Source: Pholis gunnellus (taxonomy: Eukaryota; Chordata; Actinopteri; Perciformes; Pholidae). From it: a stretch of DNA of 64,000 bases. The notes under the pieces are model-generated. The model made no database searches, had not been told where the DNA came from, and saw only the letters and a program-made list of their open reading frames with translations. The stretch covers positions 17,952,427-18,016,426 of the forward strand of contig OU342809.1 in assembly GCA_910591455.2 (NCBI GenBank), given 5' to 3'. Positions 56,579 through 64,000 of this stretch are shown one piece after another (position 1 is the stretch's first letter; the number at the start of each line of letters is the position of its first letter). The position numbers and the translations under genes were made by a program.

Positions 56579-58125
56579 GCGGGGGGCGGCGGTGAGACAG
56601 CAGCCCCGGGGGTGATTGAAGATAAGATAGAGGAGAGAAGGAAAGACAGCCTGGCCCCCTTCCTTGGTGCCAGCAGGACTTAAAGACCTTCCACTACCCT
56701 TATATTTCGCTATGACACCAACCAACCAACCAGCCGGAAGGAAGGGGGGGAGGGGGGAGGGTTTTTGAGGGGTTTGGGGTAGCGGGGAGGGGTTTGTCAC
56801 GCCAGCAGGAATTGGCGTGAGCATTCCTCCCAGGGGCAAATCCCTCCCATCTTCTCTGCAATTTAAACTAGGAACAAAAAAGTATGTGTATGTTTTATTT
56901 TTTGGTTTTATTTTTATTTTTTTGTTGAAGTTTTATTCGGTTTTTATTTTTTGTTGTGGGGAGGGGTGCAGCGTGGCCCTTCACCTCCCTGTATCCTTCG
57001 GCCTATCATCCAGTACAGGAAGGGGTTTCTGCTTTGCTTCAACCTGCTAGTGTACAGCGTTGTTAACGTGAGGAGAAGAGGCGTTTCTCCTCACCTGCAG
57101 GCTCCTCCCTCCCTCCTCCTGCAGCCACTACGCTGGCCAGTAGGGAGCCACGTTACTGCCTGACGGGCCGATGCTAGCCAATCACTGTTTGGGTTGTTTA
57201 TGTGGGGGATGATTGAAGCGCTTCCTACTCAGGACCTAAGAGAATATGTCACTGCTGCCAGAGAGAAGTTAGTCTCTTTTCTTTTTTTTTCATTCTCTGT
57301 TCCTTGGTCACCAGACCGCTCAGCCCTTCATATGGCCGATGTTGATCGTGTTTAACGACAGTATAGTCGCACAATCTCCTGGTGTACCCCTAACAGACAT
57401 GTCCATGAGTTCACCTGTAGAGGGCAGCAAACATAAAGAGAAGGCAACAGAAACGGGGAGATGGAGAAGAAAATATAAAGATTGTATGATAGATATTTAA
57501 TCTGATCAGAGAGTCGAGACAGACTGGTGCCAATATGAGGCTGAATCAGAGTTGCGTGCTGGTGCTCAGCATAGCAGCAGCCACTTGAACCACCACCGAC
57601 ACCCACTTCAGCAGCACAGAAGGACAAAGACATGAGGTAATGTCTGCAGGCCCAGATGGAGACAGAGTGAGGGGTGGGAGTAGATGATGTGGAGCTGCTC
57701 TGCTGTTTAACAGTCGGCTGTACTCCCAGTGCAGAACTCAAATTCTCCACTCCTGGTTTATTGTTTTTTTGACCTGTCCCGTTTCAAATTTGCTTTTTTA
57801 AAAAGATTATCAGAGGAAAAGTAGTTCAGAAATAATAACAATAATGGTATCATTACACATGTATAGAAAATGCACAGTCTGCTTGGACTTTACTGTACAA
57901 AGAATCTCAAGCGGGTTCTCTCAGACATAGCCTTTGTATGGAGGAGGATTGGGTTTATAATTCTCCTTTTTTATTTATTTAATTTTTTTTTTTTTTTTTT
58001 TTTTGTGCAGGGTTCTTCAGTTCTGGCTCTCGTTTTTATGTATTTTAATTATTAACTAAGTTAAAAGCAATTTAATATTTTAAGCTCTGCGGATTATAAT
58101 CTAATAAAAGAGAGAAATGCCACTT
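56579..58125 (+). other. mob2: mob2 3' UTR
   Basis: About 1.5 kb of non-coding sequence runs between the stop codon and the likely poly(A) signal. It contains G-rich segments near 56740, T-rich stretches, and a 22-base T run at 57983-58004. The end is set by the AATAAA at 58103 followed by a GT/T-rich stretch. A second AATAAA lies at 58707-58712, so a longer 3' end is possible. Confidence 0.65.
58103..58108 (+). terminator. mob2: mob2 poly(A) signal
   Basis: AATAAA followed within 30-50 bases by the T/GT-rich downstream element TCTTTTGTATTTGTGCG. It is the best-supported end of the mob2 transcript. AATAAA at 58707 is an alternative. Confidence 0.65.
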
Positions 58126-59063
58126 TGCCTCCGAGTCTTTTGTATTTGTGCGTTTGTGAAAATGATGCAAAAGGGAAGAAACACGAGCGTGTTGTGTGCA
58201 GCTTCATAGAATGATGCTATTTTTAAGAGAGGTCTAAATCCTCCCATAGTTTACTCGGGTTTACCCGAGGTAGAGCTAAACAGGACCATGTTTCTTCATC
58301 ATTTTGACTAAAACAGAAACTGTTAACACCTAAGACTTTATACAGATTTTTCAAATTCTTTTTAGTTTAGTTTTTCTCATTTCCATACCCGTTTCCGTTT
58401 GCTACAACTTATAAGAAGTGTGAGAGGAAGAAGAAGAAAATTGAATAAGATGCAAACACCATTCCAACTTTTGTATCTTCATATATATCTCAAGCAAAGC
58501 TGACTCCATACGAAGACTCTTCACGTTGGTTTTAGAGGCTTCCTCTGAGGTTGACAATGTTGATTTTGGCATTGGTATCAGCTGAAGGTATGTTTATAGA
58601 TGGCAGTGGCACGGCCACCCTACTCACTGTACCTTGCACATGTTTAAAAGGAAAACATGAATATATGAACCTGTGTATTATTTGAATAGCTTAGTATTGA
58701 ATGCACAATAAAGAGGTATGTTTATACATGGCACTAGGCCCAGTTTAATATAAAACACAATTGTATACAGTGTATATATAGTCGGTCCCTGCTCCATCTC
58801 TCCATCAGTTTGGAGGTCCTTGGCCTGAAAAAGACCCCTGTTCTATAGGATAAAAAGGTCAATGTATAATTTGGCAAAAATAGTCGAGTATAGTATATAA
58901 TAAAGTACAATAGGCTATAAAAATGTCATAAAACATGTCATAGTATAGTATGCCAAAAATGAGCCAACGTTTTCAACTAGTATGCCTTTACATGTCATAA
59001 CATAGTGTAGTATGTTATAAAGTAAAAATATAGAACTGCCAAATAAAAGCATAATCTAGTAGG
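58126..59063. repeat. Intergenic stretch ending in degenerate TAGTATGYCATAA repeats
   Basis: The first part (to about 58850) is AT-rich with nothing recognised apart from the spare AATAAA at 58707. From about 58870 the words CATAGTATAGTATG, ATGTCATAA and TATAAAGTA recur with spacing near 30-40 bp, a decayed tandem repeat. Similar words resume after the inverted-repeat element (59900-59960), as if that element had inserted into the repeat block. Confidence 0.45.
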
Positions 59064-59869
59064 GGAGAACGGGGTTGGTTGTCACACTTTCTACTCTAGC
59101 ATGAATTGCTCATCATCAAAACATCTTTCAATAGTCATTACATTCAATTGAAGCTTAAGGTGTTTGCTTGAAATGTGTATCTCTCTCATTTTCCAACTTA
59201 TTGTAACAAAGAGGTAATTAACTATCAAGACACTCTGACACAGTGTGACAACCAACCCCATCACGGGGATGGTTGTCACACACTATGGGGTCGGTTGTCA
59301 CAATGTTATTTTAATGAGAAAAATCTTGAAAAGAAGGCAGAAGAGTGGATGTGGAACTGGGGTAGATATAGTGTTTGGTGATGAGTGGATTGAAGGCAGC
59401 TGTGTGGACTGGGCAGGTGAGTTGAATGAGTGTAATCAAGCAGACAATATTGTTGTGCACTGCAAAGCTGTATGCCAGCTGACTTCGGTGGGAGAGAGGC
59501 CAAAATAAATATCTGAGGAATTTAATATATATTCCTCCAGCTGACGCTCCTGCTCCTCACTGAAAACTGTTTTTCACACAGCCTACTGGCAGGGATGGGT
59601 GGACTTCTTCTCCAGCAACCTCTTGCTCATTTCTTTTTGATAAACCCATTGTGTAAAAGCCTAGAAGAAGAATACTGAGGAGCTGAACATTTTCTATTTG
59701 ACATGAAAAACACAAACAGTCCTCTCACCTCAAGTTCAGCTCTCTTACTCCAGAGAAGACTGTGTACGTGAGCTCTGAACCCAATTCCGGACATTTCCAA
59801 ACCAACATTTGGGAAGCAGCGCCCTCTGGTGGCGAGATATAACGAATGTGACAACCAACCCCGTTCTCC
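59064..59869. mobile_element. Non-autonomous DNA-transposon-like element with 23-bp terminal inverted repeats
   Basis: Bases 59064-59086, starting GGAGAACGGGGTTGG and ending TTGTCACA, are the exact reverse complement of 59847-59869. The core word GGGGTTGGTTGTCACA recurs inside as close variants at 59244-59259 (inverted), 59265-59280 and 59287-59302 (direct). The middle pair forms a hairpin of its own. No transposase-like reading frame exists in the 806 bp, so the element would depend on a partner. I see no clear target-site duplication, so the superfamily is left open. An origin other than a transposon, such as a foldback satellite, is possible. Confidence 0.6.
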
Positions 59870-60009
59870 GATTATTAATTTGTTTTGTATAATTAACATA
59901 AATAATAGTACAGTATGTCATACAAATGCAATAGTATTGCATACTGTGAACATAGTTAATGTTATAGAAGTCTGTCATGACATTTAATAACTATGTCTCA
60001 GGTTTCTCA

Positions 60010-60242
60010 GCCGGTGCGTCGCTGAGTGGGGAGAACCGGTTTGGAGTGAAGTGGTTGGTGGTGAACTGTGTGCTTCAGCTCGGACTTCTGCTTCCTTCTG
60101 AGCAACTGTTGGATGAAGCGAGAAGTCGCTAAAAGATGGAGCGAGCTTCGCTGCTTGTTCTGAAGAATATCACTCAGTTAACTTCGTTCAGCTGGAGCTG
60201 CGAAAGTACGCTATCAGACAACCGATACACTGGCAACAGGAG
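60010..60242 (+). other. Possible non-coding first exon of the RIIa-domain gene
   Basis: A GC-richer, CpG-containing segment ends at GGAG/GTGAGA, a fair donor. A matching acceptor (TTTACATACAG, ending 60685) lies just before the coding exon. An ATG at 60136 is open to the donor but would not join in frame with the coding exon through that acceptor, so it would act as an upstream reading frame. The exon is a prediction from signals only. Confidence 0.3.
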
Positions 60243-60584
60243 GTGAGACAATACGCCTATACCATAAGATGTCAGCACACCAACATCAAGTTTAATGTTG
60301 GGAAGACGGCCTATCACGTTATTACGTTATTTTAACCCAAGCCATAATCTTATGCCTGAATTAATCAAGTAGTTTTGTGGCCTTAACATAATCAAGTAGT
60401 TTCATTTCACAATGTTAACCGCATGTCTAAAACGGCAACTGTTTTCGCAAAATGATACAAGTCATTTATAATTATCAGTTAAAATGTTAAAATGGCAAAT
60501 GTTTACAGTCAAAGATGGAAACTTTCCAAGAAGAAGAAAAAAGGGGCACAACAAATATAACAGCGCAAAACCCCGTTCTCTGGT

Positions 60585-60646
60585 GGTTGTCATAGAATCT
60601 ATGACATCACAAGACTCTCTGTGATGTCGTAGATTCTATGACAACC
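60585..60646. repeat. 27-bp near-perfect inverted repeat with 8-bp loop
   Basis: The arms 60585-60611 and 60620-60646 pair at 26 of 27 positions (one A-C mismatch if folded). The outer words GGTTGTCAT and ATGACAACC, and the nearby AACCCCGTTCTC at 60569-60580, echo the terminal repeats of the element at 59064-59869. It sits 40 bp before the predicted acceptor of the next gene. Confidence 0.7.
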
Positions 60647-60731
60647 AAGGCTGGATAATAACTTAAACTCAATCTTTACATACAGTTAGTATCTTTACCG
60701 GAAGACGTTTACTTGGACAAAAGACTTAAAG

Positions 60732-61778
60732 ATGACATCCCATAGTTTGTATCCATATGGACTGAAGAGCTTGGTGGAGTGTATTACCAGAACTACACTC
60801 TTCTCACAACCTGCCGACATCCCGAACTTTGTAATGCAGTATTTGTCTGATCTTCAAGATTTCAGTAACTCTCAACCTGAAGATGATACCAAGGTTGTTG
60901 TTTTCCTCTTCCAAGAGATGTGGGAGAACATATTCTGGAGAACCCCAGAGTCTCCACTCACCACCATTGAGACATCACCACAAGTTCCATCTCAGGACGA
61001 GATAAAGGGGATCCTGGGTACGAGCTTCGGTGATTTCGAGTCTTCTGCTGAGAATGAGAAAGTAGAAGGGAAGCCTGCACCACCTCCCCCCGATGTCGAC
61101 ATAAAAGGACCCATTGATGATGCCATGAAGACACCGGGAACACGCCTGCAGACAACAATTCCCCCCCAAAAAACAGCACCTCGGATTCCAGCTGGAATAT
61201 CCAATAGTCAGCCCTCTAGAAGAAGAAACATCCCAGTACCAGAAGTAAAACGCATTCCTGTTTTATCACCTATTCCGTCGAAAGAAACCAGAGGTAACCC
61301 GGTATCTGGTAAGGATGTGTTCCCTAAATCCAGGAAAAGATTAACAATGGGCATGGGGGGGGTGCCAGAAAAGGCCAGGAGCAGGCCTCCACCAAAGCGT
61401 GGAGAAGACAGTTTACCTTCTCCCCTGGTTAAAAGAGAAAAGAAGCCTGCACCACCTCCCACCGATGTCAAAATGAAAAGATATAGAAGGCCCAAATTCA
61501 CAGCTCCTAGCCAACAGCAGGGTAAAGGACCCAAAGATCAAGTTGTCCAGGAGAGACCCCAGTGGAGAGACCCATCACCTGAGAGGCCAAGCAGAGCGAG
61601 GTTTCCACCTCTTGTAAAAGAGGGCTCAAATAACCAGACATGCCCTCATTCAGTGTGCCCTCATACGAATGCTACCATTGTTAGATACGCCAGATTCCAG
61701 ATAACATCCCCGCCTCATCAGCAGACAGATCATCTGGGTTTTGTTAGTTTGTTAAGATATTCAAATTTAACATTTTAA
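60732..61778 (+). CDS. RIIa/DPY-30-like domain protein, CABYR/SPA17-like N-terminus
   Basis: A single open exon of 348 codons. Residues 7-45 (YPYGLKSLVECITRTTLF, then a PADIPNFVMQYLSDL helix) match the RIIa fold, a two-helix dimerisation and docking module that binds the amphipathic helix of A-kinase anchoring and similar proteins. The YPYGLK start resembles CABYR most, with SPA17 and ROPN1 more distant; these are sperm-tail fibrous-sheath proteins. Residues 112-300 are basic and Pro-rich, with a duplicated module (KPAPPPPDVDIKG at 114-126 and KPAPPPTDVKMKR at 238-250) and several RRR or KKP clusters. There is no signal peptide or membrane segment. The ATG has A at -3 and a stop codon (TAG, 60687) lies upstream in frame. 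AATAAA signals follow 55 bp after the stop. A role in cilia or flagella is inferred from the domain only, and I cannot assign an orthologue. Confidence 0.7.
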   Translation: MTSHSLYPYGLKSLVECITRTTLFSQPADIPNFVMQYLSDLQDFSNSQPEDDTKVVVFLFQEMWENIFWRTPESPLTTIETSPQVPSQDEIKGILGTSFGDFESSAENEKVEGKPAPPPPDVDIKGPIDDAMKTPGTRLQTTIPPQKTAPRIPAGISNSQPSRRRNIPVPEVKRIPVLSPIPSKETRGNPVSGKDVFPKSRKRLTMGMGGVPEKARSRPPPKRGEDSLPSPLVKREKKPAPPPTDVKMKRYRRPKFTAPSQQQGKGPKDQVVQERPQWRDPSPERPSRARFPPLVKEGSNNQTCPHSVCPHTNATIVRYARFQITSPPHQQTDHLGFVSLLRYSNLTF

Positions 61779-61832
61779 AGATCATACCTTCAAAAAGTAT
61801 GACATTTTAATGAAAATTAATATTTTAAGCAA

Positions 61833-61847
61833 AATAAATAAAATAAA
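61833..61847 (+). terminator. Poly(A) signals of the RIIa-domain gene
   Basis: Three overlapping AATAAA hexamers (61833, 61837, 61842) come 55 bp after the stop codon. They indicate a very short 3' UTR and support the open frame as a real terminal exon. Confidence 0.55.
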
Positions 61848-62383
61848 AAATATAATTGATGTGTACTTTCTTTTTTTGATTTGACAGTTGTTGACTACAC
61901 AGAGACATTGTTACTACTAGGCTTCTTGAATATATATATATATATTCAAGTATATATGGCACTAAATAGCGCAAGTTAGATATTATTGTAACGTTCCAGA
62001 CCAGGAATTCACCAGGAAATGATGTTTGACCCTCAAACTTGTTGAGTATAGTTTGACATAACAATGTCACAAGCCAGTCATAGCACAATATAACAAACAA
62101 TTCATGAAACTAACTCATGGTATAGCCCATTCATCTGAAATACATTGTTCTCAATTTTTAAGTAACCAATTTACAGTAATCCTTATCAAAAATGTTGCTG
62201 GATCAATACTTGATTTTCCCAAACTCAATATTTTGATATTGATATTGACCTCAAACCTCCAGTATTGGTCCAGCCATGCTTGTGAGACCCCTAACTTTAT
62301 GGAAGGGCAATGCTAAATCATTGAGGTGTCCCTTTTAAATCATATCATTTCGTCACAAAAACACTTTACTTGAAGGATTCTCC
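61848..62383. other. Convergent intergenic spacer
   Basis: AT-rich DNA between the ends of two convergent genes. It contains a perfect 26-bp palindrome, CTTGAA-(TA)7-TTCAAG, at 61925-61950. Nothing else is recognised. Confidence 0.6.
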
Positions 62384-62389
62384 TTTATT
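62384..62389 (-). terminator. Possible poly(A) signal of kcnj11-like gene
   Basis: TTTATT on the plus strand reads AATAAA on the minus strand, 280 bp downstream of the kcnj11-like stop codon. It is a plausible short 3' end. Other sites farther left are possible. Confidence 0.4.
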
Positions 62390-62668
62390 GCTCACATGCA
62401 TACACTCGTAATAATAATAAAAAGATCAAACACATCCAAACTGTACTTTGTGTTCATTGTGTGTGAATTCTGTGACCCTGAGGGAAAAGCTTCTTGATGA
62501 ACGCACATCTGACTGCATCTGAAGTGAATTATTGATTAGAGGTATTCCGTAACACACATTCATTAATTATAATATAAACACCACTTTGTCATTTAACTAT
62601 CCTCAATTTTAAATAATCAATCCTAAAACAAAATGCTGGCAGTCATGGTTTACATGAACCGGTCCTAG

Positions 62669-63823
62669 TTACTTCTCCTTCCTGCGGACCATCGCGGAGC
62701 CCCGCCGCCTTCTCACAGTCGCCCGCAAGGTGACGCCCTCGTTTAGTTTAAACCGAGCGATGCCACCTGCCTCATCCAGTTTCTTGGCGCTGCAGCACGG
62801 CGTCGGCACCTTGATAGTGTTACCGAACTTGGAGTAGTCCACCGCGTACATGCCGTCCTCCGCGTGGACTGTGGGCACGAAGCGCTGCCCCCACAGGATC
62901 TCCTCCGACACGTAGGAGGTCCTGGCCTGGGTGGTGATGCCCGTGGTCTCCACCACCCCCTCCAGCACCGCGATCACCTCGATGTCCTCGTGCTGCAGGT
63001 CAAAAGCGGACAGCTGGTACAGAGGGCTGTCCTTGTCGATCACATGACAGATGATGAGGGGGGACACCAGGAAGACCCCGTTGGTGCCCACCGGGTTATC
63101 AATGTGGATGTCGATCTGGTCCAGAGGCACCATCTCGCCCTCGCTGGTGGTGCTTCTCCTGACCACCTGCAACCGCACGGTGGCGCTGATGATCATGCTT
63201 TTCCTCAGATCCCCGATGCGGACCATGAAGCACAGCTTGTTGTTTCGGACGGAGATGACTGCGTGCTTGCTGAAAATGAGCGTCTCTGCGCGCCGATTGG
63301 CCTGCGCAGTTTTCATGAAGATGCAGCCGAGCATGATGGCGTTGATGATCAGACCGACTATGTTCTGCACGATCAGGACGATGATGGCGGAGACGCACTC
63401 CTCCGTGATCATCCGGCCCCCGAAGCCGATGGTCACCTGGACCTCTATTGAGAAGAGGAAAGCGGAGGAGAAGGAGTGAATGCCCGTTACGCACGGGACA
63501 AAGTCGTCTCCTCTCTGGTCCAAGTCGCCGTGCGCAAACGCAATGAGCCACCAGATCATCCCGAAAAGGAGCCAGCTGCACAGGAAGGACATGGTGAAGA
63601 TGATAATTGTGTGGAGCCATTTTAAATCCACGAGAGTGGTGAAGACGTCCAGCAAGAATCGACCCTGTTCTCGGATGTTGGTGTGCGCTACATTGCAGGT
63701 GCCGTTCTTGGCGACGAACCGTGCTTTCACCGGTTTGGCCTTGAACACTTTTGGCTGCAGGACACCTTCAGACAGACGTGTGAGCAAGTAATCCTCAGGA
63801 ATGATTCCTTTCCTGGACAACAT
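62669..63823 (-). CDS. kcnj11: Kir6.2-type inward rectifier K+ channel subunit (KATP pore)
   Basis: Intact single-exon frame of 384 residues (human Kir6.2 has 390). It starts MLSRKGIIPE as Kir6.2 does (Kir6.1 starts MLARKSIIPE). Membrane helix M1 is about 70-96, the pore loop carries the Kir6 filter TIGFGG (131-136), and M2 is about 144-170 with Asn-161, the rectification site. ATP-site residues Arg-51, Lys-186 and Arg-202 correspond to human Arg-50, Lys-185 and Arg-201. The cytoplasmic LEGVVETTGITTQARTSY block and ILWGQRFVP favour Kir6.2 over Kir6.1. Four such subunits with four SUR subunits form the plasma-membrane KATP channel linking ATP level to excitability. The C-terminus is divergent: RRRRG (371-375) stands where Kir6.2 has its RKR ER-retention signal. 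Asn-176 replaces the His-175 of mammalian Kir6.2. Fish may carry kcnj11 and a kcnj11-like paralogue, and which of the two this is remains open. Confidence 0.9.
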   Translation of the reverse strand: MLSRKGIIPEDYLLTRLSEGVLQPKVFKAKPVKARFVAKNGTCNVAHTNIREQGRFLLDVFTTLVDLKWLHTIIIFTMSFLCSWLLFGMIWWLIAFAHGDLDQRGDDFVPCVTGIHSFSSAFLFSIEVQVTIGFGGRMITEECVSAIIVLIVQNIVGLIINAIMLGCIFMKTAQANRRAETLIFSKHAVISVRNNKLCFMVRIGDLRKSMIISATVRLQVVRRSTTSEGEMVPLDQIDIHIDNPVGTNGVFLVSPLIICHVIDKDSPLYQLSAFDLQHEDIEVIAVLEGVVETTGITTQARTSYVSEEILWGQRFVPTVHAEDGMYAVDYSKFGNTIKVPTPCCSAKKLDEAGGIARFKLNEGVTLRATVRRRRGSAMVRRKEK

Positions 63824-64000
63824 AGCGCTCCCATGCTATGGACCCACAGCCTTTTGGCTTTGTGTGATTCGTCTCTGCCCTGCTAAAGATGAATTATTTT
63901 CCTCTTCCCCGGTGTCTTTTCTTACAGCTCCTCAGCTTTCGAGCGCAGTAGAGCCTTGCTGTCCGTTTTCTGGAGGTATGTGCGCTCCTCACGTTGCCTC
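63824..64000 (-). other. 5' flank of kcnj11-like gene, cut by window edge
   Basis: Only 177 bp upstream of the start codon are present. No start site or intron can be fixed. In mammals ABCC8 (SUR1) lies just upstream of KCNJ11 on the same strand, which here would be beyond base 64000. Confidence 0.5.

Noticed and set aside
60136..60242. ATG-started open segment running to a donor, considered as a coding first exon for the RIIa gene
   Set aside because: Joining it through the acceptor at 60685 gives an immediate in-frame stop, and the next AG gives the wrong frame. It is more likely a non-coding exon with an upstream reading frame.
62864..63620. Long open frames on the plus strand and in a second minus frame across the channel gene
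   Set aside because: They are shadows of the kcnj11-like coding sequence, which explains the open frames through codon bias and GC content.

Overview
The window looks like nuclear DNA of a bony fish, probably a percomorph teleost. It has spliced vertebrate genes with GT-AG introns, very many long CA/TG and GA microsatellites, and GCTAACGTTAGC-type palindromes at a GC-rich promoter. The proteins are clearly vertebrate but differ from mammals at positions typical of fish. There is no sign of bacterial genes, CRISPR arrays, rRNA or tRNA. The species is not identifiable from the sequence alone.

Layout. Bases 1-5300 hold no gene I can support, only microsatellites, a small inverted repeat and one promoter-like cluster near 3.1-3.25 kb. 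From about 5.3 to 58.1 kb lies one plus-strand gene, mob2, encoding MOB kinase activator 2, the NDR1/2 (STK38/STK38L) cofactor. Its four common coding exons sit at 50362-56578. Upstream are three separate candidate first exons at 5.9, 26.0 and 43.7 kb. Each starts with an ATG in good context and ends in a GT donor after two bases of a codon, so all three splice in frame into the same exon 2. They would give proteins of 238, 245 and 271 residues that differ only at the N-terminus. The roughly 44 kb first intron is mostly simple repeats and unannotated sequence.

Downstream of the mob2 poly(A) signal (58103) is an AT-rich degenerate repeat block, then an 806-bp element with perfect 23-bp terminal inverted repeats (59064-59869). 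Next is a plus-strand gene with a single coding exon (60732-61778). It encodes a 348-residue protein with an N-terminal RIIa/DPY-30-like docking domain resembling CABYR and SPA17, followed by a basic, proline-rich tail with an internal duplication. I cannot name its orthologue. This is the least familiar gene in the window.

At the right edge, on the minus strand and convergent with the RIIa gene, is an intact single-exon Kir6.2-type inward rectifier gene (kcnj11-like, 384 residues). It is the pore subunit of ATP-sensitive potassium channels. By analogy with other vertebrates its SUR1 partner gene (abcc8) may lie just beyond base 64000, but that is outside the evidence here. The three genes show no obvious functional link. 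They are neighbours, not an operon.
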